In this document: positions 1 to 7,971 of the stretch, piece by piece
Layout: every line of letters begins with the position of its first letter
How positions within the stretch are numbered: position 1 is the first letter of the stretch
DNA from: CAYFUT01 sp964346395
GTDB taxonomy: Bacteria > Bacillota > Halanaerobiia > Halobacteroidales > Halobacteroidaceae
Reading direction: 5' to 3'
Assembly: GCA_964346395.1 (NCBI GenBank)
Contig: CAYFUT010000042.1
Location: 1 to 22,470, forward strand
DNA: 22,470 nt
Program-made: the position numbers and the translations under genes
Notes under the pieces: model-generated
The model's input: only the letters and a program-made list of their open reading frames with translations
The model's database searches: none
Told to the model about the DNA's origin: nothing

Positions 1-35
1 GCTGAAAAATTTAGTTTTTTATCAAACTGGAACAC
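1..35 (-). CDS. 5' end of an unidentified gene, cut by the window edge
   Basis: A GTG start at 33-35 is preceded on the minus strand by AAAGGGGGGAGAATTT, a strong ribosome binding site at good spacing. The visible codons read MFQFDKKLNFS and then leave the window. Eleven residues are too few to identify a family. It lies downstream of the perfect-consensus promoter at 198-226, which would give a leader of about 155 nt, so it is probably the first gene of a new transcription unit rather than part of the 5-formyltetrahydrofolate cyclo-ligase unit. The start is inferred from the RBS alone; confidence is moderate because the reading frame cannot be followed. Confidence 0.5.
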   Translation of the reverse strand, partial: MFQFDKKLNFS

Positions 36-197
36 AAATTCTCCCCCCTTTCTATCTCTTATTATATATTTTATCATATATTTTAATCAATACCAGTACT
101 AGCTACTCCTTGAATAAACTGAACAGTCTTCATTGCTTCACTGCGCGTTAAAATCAACGATTTATTACTTATTTGTATGAAATCCTTTACAGTTATA

Positions 198-226
198 ATT
201 ATAAAGACTTTGCGGTTAAATGTCAA
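198..226 (-). promoter_or_regulatory. Perfect consensus sigma-A promoter
   Basis: On the minus strand TTGACA (221-226) is followed by exactly 17 nt and then TATAAT (198-203), an exact match to both hexamers at optimal spacing. It begins about 30 nt after the 5-FCL stop codon and points to the truncated gene at 1-35. Transcription should start near 190. The leader between is AT-rich and contains a 16-codon ORF at 83-133. Confidence 0.8.
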
Positions 227-254
227 TATTTTTAAAAGTACTTTTTACAGTTCT

Positions 255-839
255 TTAATTAATCTCCGGACAGTTAATAATACGTTCTTCAGTAATAATC
301 TTATTCACCGGTTGGTCATGCTCAGCAGCTGCTATATTAGCTGCAACCTGCTGTTCAAAACTAACACCTACTCGCGAAACAGAAGTAAGCCCCGCCAGTA
401 ATCGGTCATAGTATCCCCCACCATATCCGAGCCGATTACCCTGCGTATCAAAAGCAACCCCTGGTACAACTACTAAATCTAACTTGTTCCGTTTTATCGG
501 TCGGTAATAATCAGCCGCCGGTTCTTTAATTCCATAGGTGCCTGATTCCAATTCTCGGTCGTAATCTTTAAGCTGCGATAAGTAAAGCTGTTTCTTTTCT
601 TGGTCAGTAATTGGAACTACAACTTCTTTTTTCGCTGCCAAGCTTTCTTTAATCATCTGTTCTGTTTCTACTTCCTTTCTAAAGGCAACATAAAACATTA
701 TTGTTTTTGCTCTTTTAAATTCAGATTGGTTAAATAACTTTTCTTTAATAACTCGACTTTTCTCTTCTCGTTCTATCGGCGTCAAGTTGGCCCGCTTAGT
801 TAACATTTTTTCTCGTAATTCTTCTTTAGTTAAATCCAT
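255..839 (-). CDS. 5-formyltetrahydrofolate cyclo-ligase
   Basis: The product (194 aa) converts 5-formyl-tetrahydrofolate to 5,10-methenyl-tetrahydrofolate with ATP in the cytoplasm, recycling a folate storage form. It shows the family pattern: a basic helical N-terminus (LREKMLTKRANL), the GTYGIKEP segment, the nucleotide-binding stretch VVVPGVAFDTQGNRLGYGGGYYDRLL, and a C-terminal HDQPVNKIITEERI motif. The ATG at 837-839 is chosen because AGAGGAGGGAAG lies directly upstream; a 30-residue extension to 929 has no family similarity and would cover non-coding sequence. Length is normal for the family. In proteobacteria its orthologue ygfA lies next to the 6S RNA gene, which makes the long non-coding stretch just upstream (840-1085) interesting. 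Confidence 0.93.
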   Translation of the reverse strand: MDLTKEELREKMLTKRANLTPIEREEKSRVIKEKLFNQSEFKRAKTIMFYVAFRKEVETEQMIKESLAAKKEVVVPITDQEKKQLYLSQLKDYDRELESGTYGIKEPAADYYRPIKRNKLDLVVVPGVAFDTQGNRLGYGGGYYDRLLAGLTSVSRVGVSFEQQVAANIAAAEHDQPVNKIITEERIINCPEIN

Positions 840-859
840 ACTCACTTCCCTCCTCTCTT

Positions 860-1078
860 CCCAGATATAATTCTCAGCCAAAATACTAGTTCCACGTTGC
901 ATCGTAGATATTAGCTTCGCTTTGCTCACGTCACAGCTAAATCAGTTCCTCAATTAAAAAGACAGATTGTCCTTGGCTTTTTTAAATCGCCTTAAAAAAA
1001 CTACCGAAGCGAAAAGCCAATTCCCCTGCCGAAAAGCACCTGGTTTAAACGGGAAACCTCACAAAATTTACCCCCACT
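860..1078 (-). ncRNA. Unexplained non-coding stretch; possible 6S RNA by position
   Basis: About 250 nt without a credible ORF separate aspS from the 5-FCL gene. In Bacillus a 6S RNA lies next to aspS, and in proteobacteria 6S RNA (ssrS) precedes the 5-FCL gene ygfA, so this spot has both known neighbours. On the minus strand I see a nine-pair stem TTGGCTTTT/AAAAGCCAA (arms at about 1013-1021 and 974-982). A CGCTT/AGGCG helix lies inside it, a GGCAG/CTGTC helix outside it, and a GGTTT/AAACC hairpin upstream. I could not derive the full 6S fold with its closing stem and central bubble, and boundaries are approximate. It could instead be a leader of the 5-FCL gene. Confidence 0.3.
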
Positions 1079-1085
1079 AATTACT

Positions 1086-1112
1086 CAGCCACAGACGCAA
1101 GGTCTGTGGCTG
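1086..1112 (-). terminator. Perfect 11-bp hairpin just after aspS
   Basis: CAGCCACAGAC and GTCTGTGGCTG form 11 perfect pairs around a 5-nt loop, 12 nt after the aspS stop codon. The position suits an operon terminator. No U-tract follows on the minus strand (the next bases are AGTAATTAGTGGGGG), so classical intrinsic termination is doubtful. It may instead be a 3'-end stabiliser or part of the downstream non-coding element. Confidence 0.45.
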
Positions 1113-1123
1113 ATCAAAGTTTA

Positions 1124-2911
1124 TTATTCTATTTCTATTTCTTTTTCCACTTCTAAATTTAATTCCTCCAATTGAGTTTCCGACACTTTTGTCGGAGCAT
1201 TGGTCAGCGGACAAGTTCCCCGCTGAGTTTTAGGAAACGGAATTACATCGCGGATGGTATCTAACCCACCCAAAAGCATAACTAATCTATCTAATCCAAA
1301 GGCAATTCCTCCGTGCGGTGGAGTGCCGTACTCAAAAGCTTCCAATAAAAATCCAAACTTTTCTTCTACCTCTGTCTGCGACATATTCAGCAGATCAAAA
1401 ATCCTCATCTGGAGTTCACTATCGTGAATTCGGATACTGCCGCCGCCAATCTCAATTCCATTCAGCACTAAGTCATAAGCTTGCGCAGTTATTTCTTCGG
1501 GAGCTTCTTCTAACCGATCAATGTCTTCTGCGCAGGGCATGGTAAACGGATGATGAGCTGAAACATACCGCTTTTCTTCTTTATCCCATTCAAATAAAGG
1601 AAAATCGGTCACCCAGACAAAATCAAATTCATCTTCCGGAATTAAATCTAATTCTTCACCTAACTTCAACCGTAAATTCCCCAAGGCATCAGCAACCACC
1701 TGCGGATCATCAGCTACAAACAGCAGTAAATCGCCGGGTTCTGCCTCCATTGTTTCTTTAATTCCAGCAATTTCTTCATCTGATAAGAATTTAGCGATTG
1801 GAGAGTCAACTCCCTCTTCCGTAACCTTAATCCAAGCTAAACCCTGAGCCCCATAAATAGAAACAAAATCAGTCAGATCATCGATCTGCCCCCGGGAAAA
1901 ATCAGCACCGCCCTTAGCATTGATGCCTTTAACTTGACCGCCGTCGGCAATAGTTCCGCTGAAAACATTAAACTCACTATCAGCTACTACCTCAGAAATA
2001 TCCACTAATTCTAACTCAAATCTAGTATCGGGACGATCAGTGCCAAACCTATCCATTGCTTCTTGATAACTCAGATGCGGAAATTCCAGCGGTTCTTCCC
2101 GTCCAGCAGCTGCAAAAACATCCTGCATCATGCCTTCTACAATCTCCATAATTTCTTCTTGACCCAGAAAAGACATTTCCATATCCACTTGGGTAAACTC
2201 CGGCTGGCGGTCAGCCCGCAGATCTTCATCCCGGAAACAGCGGGCAATCTGAAAGTACTTTTCCATTCCTGAGGCCATCAATAACTGTTTAAACAACTGG
2301 GGCGACTGCGGTAAAGCGAAAAATTGACCTTTATTGGTTCGACTAGGGACTAAGAAATCACGCGCTCCTTCGGGAGTGCTTTTTGTTAAAATAGGAGTTT
2401 CGATTTCTAGAAAATCTGCCTGGTCTAAATAATCCCTAACTGCCTTCTTCACATCATGCCGCAGCTCTATATTTTCTTTCATCGGCTGCCGGCGCAAATC
2501 TAAATATCTATACTCTAACCGCAAATCTTCTTTTGCTTTAATATCTTCTTCAATTAAAAATGGTGGAGTTTCAGCTTCATCTAAAATATATACTTCTTTT
2601 GTGTCCACCTCTATTTTTCCGGTAGCTAATTCTTCATTAACCATACCTTCCGGCCGAGCTTTAACTTCCCCTTTAACTGCTAAAACATACTCTTTACGCA
2701 CCTTTTCCGCCTCTTGAAAGGCTTCTTCATTACTCTGAGGATCAATAACTACTTGGACAATTCCTGATCTATCGCGTAAATCAATGAAGATTACTCCCCC
2801 GTGGTTTCTTTGTCGCTGCACCCAACCCATCAAAGTTACTTCTTCTCCAATCTGCTCCTCACTTACTCGTGCACAACTATCGGTTCGCGTCAATTTATCC
2901 ATCAGTGACAT
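1124..2911 (-). CDS. aspS: Aspartyl-tRNA synthetase
   Basis: This class IIb synthetase (595 aa, normal for bacteria) charges tRNA with aspartate. An N-terminal OB-fold anticodon domain spans about 1-105 (VTLMGWVQRQRNHGGVIFID). The catalytic core has the motif 1 area (IETPILTKSTPEGARDFLVP, about 170-189), QSPQLFKQ, motif 2 (FRDEDLRADRQPEFTQ, 226-241) and motif 3 (GIAFGLDRLVMLLGG, 535-549). A GAD insertion lies between motifs 2 and 3. His37 in NHGG resembles non-discriminating enzymes that also charge tRNA-Asn, which would need GatCAB; this is inference. The start at 2911 follows AGGAGGAAAAAAG. The gene lies 19 nt after hisS and is surely co-transcribed with it. No T-box sequence is visible. 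Confidence 0.97.
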   Translation of the reverse strand: MSLMDKLTRTDSCARVSEEQIGEEVTLMGWVQRQRNHGGVIFIDLRDRSGIVQVVIDPQSNEEAFQEAEKVRKEYVLAVKGEVKARPEGMVNEELATGKIEVDTKEVYILDEAETPPFLIEEDIKAKEDLRLEYRYLDLRRQPMKENIELRHDVKKAVRDYLDQADFLEIETPILTKSTPEGARDFLVPSRTNKGQFFALPQSPQLFKQLLMASGMEKYFQIARCFRDEDLRADRQPEFTQVDMEMSFLGQEEIMEIVEGMMQDVFAAAGREEPLEFPHLSYQEAMDRFGTDRPDTRFELELVDISEVVADSEFNVFSGTIADGGQVKGINAKGGADFSRGQIDDLTDFVSIYGAQGLAWIKVTEEGVDSPIAKFLSDEEIAGIKETMEAEPGDLLLFVADDPQVVADALGNLRLKLGEELDLIPEDEFDFVWVTDFPLFEWDKEEKRYVSAHHPFTMPCAEDIDRLEEAPEEITAQAYDLVLNGIEIGGGSIRIHDSELQMRIFDLLNMSQTEVEEKFGFLLEAFEYGTPPHGGIAFGLDRLVMLLGGLDTIRDVIPFPKTQRGTCPLTNAPTKVSETQLEELNLEVEKEIEIE

Positions 2912-2930
2912 CTTTTTTCCTCCTATCTTC

Positions 2931-4193
2931 TTAATCTATACAATTTTTCATTTCTGTTACCAAATTATCTAGCTCTACTTCTCGCTGCTCCCCCGATTTC
3001 ATATTTTTTACTGTGGCTACTCCTGCTTCTAATTCGTTCTCACCTAAAATTATACTGTACTGCGCATTATTACGATCAGCATGCTTCATCTGTCCTTTCA
3101 CACTGCGGCCCAAATAATCCATCTCCACTCTTAAATCTGCCGCTCGTAATTTATGTAAATAAGAAAAAGCTTGCTTCTTGGCTTGCTCTCCAATGGTAGT
3201 AATAAATAAATCAAGATCATCTTCTACTGGTAGTTCTATATTCTGCTCTTCAAGGGTCAATAACAGCCTTTCAATTCCCAGAGCAAAACCAACTCCTGAA
3301 ATTTCGCGGCTGCCAATCTCTTCTCCTAAGCCATTATATCTTCCGCCGGCAAATACTGTATCCTGAGCTCCCAAACCACTGTAAATAACTTCAAACGCTG
3401 TATTGGTATAATAATCAAGTCCCCGCACCAATTTAGAATCTAAAATATAATCAATATCCAGTAGATCAAGATATTCTTTTACCTCAGCAAAATGTTCAGC
3501 ACAGTCTGAACATAGATTATCTGCTAATTTAGGAGCTTGTTGCATAAATTCCTTATCGCGATCTTGCTTACAATCCAAAATCCGCAGCGGATTTTTTTCA
3601 TAGCGCACCTGGCAGTCTTCACATAATTGATCACGATAAGAAGCAAAATAATCTGTCAATTTGTCTACATATTGCGGTCGGCATTCCGAACAACCAACAC
3701 TATTGATATGCACTTCTAAATCCTCTAGCCCTAATTCTTGAATAATCTGCATGCCCAGGGCAATAATCTCCACATCGGTAGCCGGATCATTAGTTCCTAG
3801 TACCTCTGCTCCTAACTGATGAAACTGTCTTTGTCGCCCCGACTGCGGCCTTTCATATCTGAACATCGGCCCTATATAATAATATTTGGTCGGCTGAGCT
3901 TCTCCATATACCTTATTTTCTAAAAAAGATCTCATTACCGAAGCAGTTCCTTCTGGGCGCAGGGTAAGGTTCCGCCCCCGTTTATCCTTAAAGGTATACA
4001 TTTCTTTTTCTACAATATCAGTTCCTTCCCCAATTCCCCGGTGAAATAGAGCTGTTTCTTCAAAAATAGGGGTTCTAATTTCCTTATAATTATACCTGGC
4101 AAATACTTTACGAACTAAATCCTCAAGATACTGCCATTGAGCAGTATCTTGAGGTAATATATCTTTAGTTCCTCTCGGAGCTTGGTATTCCAT
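2931..4193 (-). CDS. hisS: Histidyl-tRNA synthetase
   Basis: This cytoplasmic class II synthetase (420 aa, full length) charges tRNA-His. The N-terminus EYQAPRGTKDILP is diagnostic. Motif 2 is FRYERPQSGRQRQFHQLGAE (111-130), the histidine-specific signature LVRGLDYYTNTAFEV lies at 255-269, GGRYNGLG at 283-290 and motif 3 GVGFALGIERLL at 300-311. The insertion domain carries CxxC-type pairs (C168/C171, C191/C194, C228/C231, plus C208), which could bind a metal. The C-terminal part is the HGTP anticodon-binding domain. The start follows AGGAGGTATAAA. It lies 45 nt after the parvulin-TPR gene. Codons 14-25 contain a perfect 14-bp inverted repeat (4121-4154). Confidence 0.97.
   Translation of the reverse strand: MEYQAPRGTKDILPQDTAQWQYLEDLVRKVFARYNYKEIRTPIFEETALFHRGIGEGTDIVEKEMYTFKDKRGRNLTLRPEGTASVMRSFLENKVYGEAQPTKYYYIGPMFRYERPQSGRQRQFHQLGAEVLGTNDPATDVEIIALGMQIIQELGLEDLEVHINSVGCSECRPQYVDKLTDYFASYRDQLCEDCQVRYEKNPLRILDCKQDRDKEFMQQAPKLADNLCSDCAEHFAEVKEYLDLLDIDYILDSKLVRGLDYYTNTAFEVIYSGLGAQDTVFAGGRYNGLGEEIGSREISGVGFALGIERLLLTLEEQNIELPVEDDLDLFITTIGEQAKKQAFSYLHKLRAADLRVEMDYLGRSVKGQMKHADRNNAQYSIILGENELEAGVATVKNMKSGEQREVELDNLVTEMKNCID
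4121..4154. repeat. Perfect 14-bp inverted repeat inside the start of hisS
   Basis: The arms CCTCAAGATACTGC and GCAGTATCTTGAGG are perfect complements around a 6-nt loop, covering hisS codons 14-25 (about PQDTAQWQYLED). The mRNA would form a stable hairpin roughly 40-75 nt into the coding region. It is too long to be expected by chance in a window of this size. Confidence 0.9.
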
Positions 4194-4238
4194 TTTATAC
4201 CTCCTAATTTCTAATTCAACCGATGAACTTTCCAGTCT

Positions 4239-5765
4239 CTATTGGTTCTGATTCGTCTTAGGCTGTTGCTGTTGCTGCTGTTGTTGCTGCTTCTTCTGAA
4301 TTTCCTGTACTTTTTTTCGCTCTTTATTTGCTTTTTCGGTCATTCCCATCTGCTTATAAACAGTATATAATCGATAATGAGCCATCAAGTTATCACCTGA
4401 TAATTCAGAGAACTTCTCATATTGAGTGATTGCTTTATCTTGCTGCTCCATTTCGCGGTATAAATTACCTAAATTGAAGTGTAGTTGAGCATTATCTTCG
4501 TTTTTCTCTAGAGCATCTTCGTAAATAGAAATTGCTTGTTCATTATTCCCATTTTCTTTATGCAAATTAGCTAAATTACTGTAAAAACTAGCTTCTTCAG
4601 GATTCTTTTCTATTGCTTCTTGATAAGTTTCAATTGCTTTATCTTGCTTATCTTGCTGCTTGTATGCATCAGCTAAATTATGATAAAGATAAGAAGATCC
4701 CGAACTGCTGCTATTTAAAGCTTCTTTATAACTAGCAATTGCTTCCTCATAATTTTCATTTTGAGCTGCCTTATAAGCCTTAATTTCTTGGTCTTTAATT
4801 TCAATTTCAGCTTCTTCCCGCACATTGTTTAACCAAGTTTCAAATTCTTTTTGTTTCTTTTGGTTAACTAACTTCTGCTTTAATTTTTCTTTTTGCTTCT
4901 CATACTCTTCCCCTTCAGCTTTCTTCTTATCAGTAACCTTAATTAAATGATAACCGAATTGCGTCTTAACCGGCTCACTTACTTCTCCTACTTCAAGAGA
5001 AAAGGCTTTTTCTTCAAAAGCAGGTGCCATTCTACTATTGCGGCCAATACTTCCTAACTTCCCGCCTTTTTTAGCTGACGGACCTTCAGAATATTCCTTA
5101 GCCATTTTCGTAAAGTCTTCACCATTTTCAATCTTCTGTAAAATTTCTTCTGCTTTTTGTTTAGCCTCTTGCTCACTCCGCTTTTCAGTTTTAATTAAAA
5201 TATGACTAGGAGATACTTGTTCATACTGTTGTTTGAGTTCTTTTTCACTAACTTCTATATTACCTACAATTTCCTGTTGTAACTTCTGAATTGCCATAAA
5301 CTTTTTGATACGCTCTTTATAATCTTCAATTGTCCGCCCACTCTGTTTTAACATTTTGGCTAATTCTTCTTTAGAGGACGCTGGCGACTGTTGAATTACT
5401 TCCTGTAATTTAGATTCTATTTCCTCTTCAGTAACCTTATCCTGCAGTCCCTTTTCTTCAGCTTTCTGCTCTAACAAAGTTTGGTTCACTACATTGTCTA
5501 AGACTCTACTCTTTAATGATAAAACCTGTTCCGGACCCATTCTCCCTCGCATTTGTTGAAGCTGACTATTTAATTGCCCCTGATAATCATTACGCGCAAT
5601 TTCTTCTCCATTAACAACTGCTACTGGTTCATTAGAAGCTTTAGCTCGATTAGCATTAGTATTATTGCCGGTATTCAGATAAATTAAAGTACCACCCGCT
5701 ATAAATGCAACTGCCACCACTACTGCAATAACCTTCATGTTTTTTCGTAACGCTCTTAATAACAT
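4239..5765 (-). CDS. Membrane-anchored SurA/PrsA-type parvulin isomerase fused to TPR repeats
   Basis: The protein (508 aa) is a putative peptidyl-prolyl cis-trans isomerase and chaperone acting outside the cytoplasmic membrane. Residues 11-30 (KVIAVVVAVAFIAGGTLIYL) form one membrane anchor after a basic N-terminus; no lipobox cysteine is seen. A SurA-N-like helical region spans about 46-180. A parvulin domain spans about 185-280 (SHILIKTEKRSEQEA, DFTKMAKEYSEGPSAKKGGKLG, FGYHLIKVTD). Four or so TPR units follow at about 327-480 (NLADAYKQQDKQDKAIETYQ, NLGNLYREMEQQDKAITQYE). A basic, glutamine-rich tail ends with nine consecutive Gln in mixed CAA/CAG codons. The start follows AAGGAGG at somewhat long spacing; Met10 is an alternative. 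It lies in the hemZ-hisS-aspS unit. Substrates are unknown. Confidence 0.88.
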   Translation of the reverse strand: MLLRALRKNMKVIAVVVAVAFIAGGTLIYLNTGNNTNANRAKASNEPVAVVNGEEIARNDYQGQLNSQLQQMRGRMGPEQVLSLKSRVLDNVVNQTLLEQKAEEKGLQDKVTEEEIESKLQEVIQQSPASSKEELAKMLKQSGRTIEDYKERIKKFMAIQKLQQEIVGNIEVSEKELKQQYEQVSPSHILIKTEKRSEQEAKQKAEEILQKIENGEDFTKMAKEYSEGPSAKKGGKLGSIGRNSRMAPAFEEKAFSLEVGEVSEPVKTQFGYHLIKVTDKKKAEGEEYEKQKEKLKQKLVNQKKQKEFETWLNNVREEAEIEIKDQEIKAYKAAQNENYEEAIASYKEALNSSSSGSSYLYHNLADAYKQQDKQDKAIETYQEAIEKNPEEASFYSNLANLHKENGNNEQAISIYEDALEKNEDNAQLHFNLGNLYREMEQQDKAITQYEKFSELSGDNLMAHYRLYTVYKQMGMTEKANKERKKVQEIQKKQQQQQQQQQPKTNQNQ

Positions 5766-5824
5766 AGTTAATTTATTCCTCCTTAAATAATGATTAATTC
5801 CTTTTAACTAACTAACATTGTAAC

Positions 5825-7312
5825 TTATTTGACCAAAGATGTCAATTTAGCTGTCTTAGTTTCCGTCCGTTGATTTATCTCTTGAATGTACTGAGCTGGA
5901 AACTTAGGATTAACTTCCCTTTCCAACGACCAACCGCCCGGATCAACAAATTTGCTAACAGCTCCCCCACCCAGCCCTAAAATGGTAATTCTCTCTTCCA
6001 TCATTAAGATATTATAGATAGATTCTAAGCCAGGCTGAGCATAACCCACATTTTCAAAATTGCCTAAACTTCCCTTTTGGCGGTACATATAATACGGTTC
6101 TAAACTCAAATCAGCCGCCAACTCTTCTAACTGTTTGAGACCAGCTTTTATTACCGGCGGAGTAGGTAAAGAATCTTCATCCGCTTCCAGTTCAGCCGCC
6201 CGCTTAATAGTCAAAGTATGAGCTGTTATACTCGCCGGGGCCAACTTTCTTATTTCTTCCACAGTATGACTGATTTCCTGTTCTGCTTCTCCGGGCAAGC
6301 CTACAATCAAATCCATATTAATATTCCTAAACCCTTCTTGCCGGGCCAACTTCACTGCCTGCTGCACTTCAGTTACTGTATGCTCACGGCCAATCCTATC
6401 CAGAGTAGCCTGGTTCATAGTCTGGGGATTAATACTGATCCGTTCTACTCCAGCCTCCCGCAGTAATTTAAGTTTCTCCCGCGTTATAGTGTCCGGCCGT
6501 CCAGCTTCTACAGTAAATTCCTGCAAATCGGCCAGCTGGAAACTAGCTTCCAGCCAACTTAATAGCTGTTCTAACTGCTCAGCAGTTAGAACCGTCGGCG
6601 TTCCGCCCCCTATGTAAACTAAATCTACAGCTAAATTTAATTCTTTTACCTGGGCACCTAACTGTTTAATTTCATACTGCAGGGTCTCCATAAAATCAGT
6701 TAAATAATCTTTATATTCCCCTAGCGGATAAGCAGCAAAAGAACAATAATCACAGCGTGTTGGACAGAAGGGAATCCCTATATACAGTCCTACCTTCTGC
6801 TTCGCTTCTCTCTTCGTCGGTAAATAAGACCTTTCCTTCTTAATTACCTCCAGCAGAAGCTGTCTTTTTTCCCCCGCTACTCCATAAGCATGCTCTAAAA
6901 TCCAATCAATCTGACTATAATCAGCCCCCTTATCCAGCAGAAAATGACCTATTTTAGTCGGCCGCACGCCTACTAAAATCCCCCATGGACTCATCTCTTG
7001 CTCTAAATAGCTGCATAAAACCTGATAAACACTTAACTTCACTAACGCCCTACTACGGCGCTTAAAATCATCTTCTGTATACATCTCGTGCAGTATTTCT
7101 CGATCTTGTAGTTCGCAAGATAAATCTTTACTACCGTTTAGTTCGGACTTTACTTTGATCTCTTGCTCCGTGCTGAGACTAATACTAACCACTAATTCCG
7201 GATTTTCCTGTTCCCCAACACGGCTAACATCCAGATCAGGTAATAACACATTTAGCATCCCTTTTACTGCCCTATAATAATAATCTTGTGGTGTCTCCAG
7301 TGCTACTTTCAT
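5825..7312 (-). CDS. hemZ: HemZ-type oxygen-independent coproporphyrinogen-III oxidase-like radical SAM protein
   Basis: This 495-aa radical SAM enzyme is expected to act in anaerobic heme synthesis (coproporphyrinogen III decarboxylation), although family members vary in activity. The 4Fe-4S cluster motif is CPTRCDYC (C183, C187, C190). The HemZ-specific upstream segment SPWGILVGVRPTK lies at 108-120, the SAM-binding glycine motif YIGGGTPTVL near 233-242, and INPQTMNQATLDRIGR and MDLIVGLPGE follow. Length matches Bacillus HemZ (about 500 aa) rather than the shorter HemN/HemW. The ATG at 7312 follows AAAGGGG. It lies 16 nt after the metallo-hydrolase gene, as in other clostridia. Codons near 239-247 contain a perfect 12-bp inverted repeat (6568-6592). 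Confidence 0.92.
   Translation of the reverse strand: MKVALETPQDYYYRAVKGMLNVLLPDLDVSRVGEQENPELVVSISLSTEQEIKVKSELNGSKDLSCELQDREILHEMYTEDDFKRRSRALVKLSVYQVLCSYLEQEMSPWGILVGVRPTKIGHFLLDKGADYSQIDWILEHAYGVAGEKRQLLLEVIKKERSYLPTKREAKQKVGLYIGIPFCPTRCDYCSFAAYPLGEYKDYLTDFMETLQYEIKQLGAQVKELNLAVDLVYIGGGTPTVLTAEQLEQLLSWLEASFQLADLQEFTVEAGRPDTITREKLKLLREAGVERISINPQTMNQATLDRIGREHTVTEVQQAVKLARQEGFRNINMDLIVGLPGEAEQEISHTVEEIRKLAPASITAHTLTIKRAAELEADEDSLPTPPVIKAGLKQLEELAADLSLEPYYMYRQKGSLGNFENVGYAQPGLESIYNILMMEERITILGLGGGAVSKFVDPGGWSLEREVNPKFPAQYIQEINQRTETKTAKLTSLVK
6568..6592. repeat. Perfect 25-nt inverted repeat inside hemZ
   Basis: GTTCTAACTGCT and AGCAGTTAGAAC are perfect complements around a single central base, inside the hemZ codons for VLTAEQLE. 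It is not at a gene boundary, so it is unlikely to be a terminator. Confidence 0.9.
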
Positions 7313-7328
7313 ATAATTTAACCCCTTT

Positions 7329-7943
7329 TTATAGATACATATTCTTCTTTTTAACTTTTTCTAGGGTAGATACAGGACCGTGGCCGGGATATACTTGTAA
7401 ATTACCAGTTAGTTGCATTAATTTATCTAGAGAGTTCCGCAGTTCTTCCCGAGACGCATAAGGGAAATCACTACGGCCAATCCCCATCGCAAACAAGGTA
7501 TCTCCGGTAAATAGAACTTCTTCTCCCTGCAGACAAATTCCTCCGGGCGTATGACCAGGAGTATGTATCACTTTCAGTTCAAAATCGGTTGTTCCTACTA
7601 CTGACCCTTCCTCAAGTAGACTATCTGCTTGCGGCGAAGTGACCTCTTGTCCTAAATGAGTAGAAAAATTCAATTCAGGATCAGTTAAAAATCCAGCATC
7701 TGCTTTATGAATCACTAATTCTGCTCCCGTAGCTTCTATTACCTCTCGATTAGCCCCAATATGATCTACATGCCCATGAGTATTGATCACAGATTGAACA
7801 GCCAATTGTTTATCTTCTACTACCTGTAAAATTCTATCTGCATCTGCTCCGGGATCGATAATTACAGCCTCTCTAGATTCGCTCCCAAAAACCAAATAAC
7901 AGTTAACTTCCATTGATCCTACCTGCAGTCTTTCTACTTGCAT
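7329..7943 (-). CDS. Metallo-beta-lactamase-fold hydrolase (glyoxalase II-like)
   Basis: The product (204 aa) is a soluble two-metal hydrolase of the glyoxalase II-like branch. The metal ligands are all present: THGHVDH (H56, H58, D60, H61), H131 in HTPGHTPGG, D148 in FTGDTLF and H188 in PGHGP. The short length, without the C-terminal helical domain of true glyoxalase II, matches the clostridial YqgX-type proteins that follow dtd. Its substrate is not established; hydrolysis of a thioester such as S-lactoylglutathione or another small thiol ester is only a family-based guess. The ATG at 7943 follows GGAGGG. It is 28 nt after dtd and 16 nt before hemZ. Confidence 0.9.
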   Translation of the reverse strand: MQVERLQVGSMEVNCYLVFGSESREAVIIDPGADADRILQVVEDKQLAVQSVINTHGHVDHIGANREVIEATGAELVIHKADAGFLTDPELNFSTHLGQEVTSPQADSLLEEGSVVGTTDFELKVIHTPGHTPGGICLQGEEVLFTGDTLFAMGIGRSDFPYASREELRNSLDKLMQLTGNLQVYPGHGPVSTLEKVKKKNMYL

Positions 7944-7971
7944 TGCCGTCCCTCCACATTATTTAGTTGAT

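Noticed and set aside
840..929. N-terminal extension of the 5-FCL protein by 30 residues
   Set aside because: It has no family similarity and the downstream ATG has a much better RBS.
4194..4238. T-box leader for hisS/aspS
   Set aside because: The gap is only 45 nt and holds just an RBS; no T-box or specifier stem is visible before hisS, aspS or the parvulin gene.
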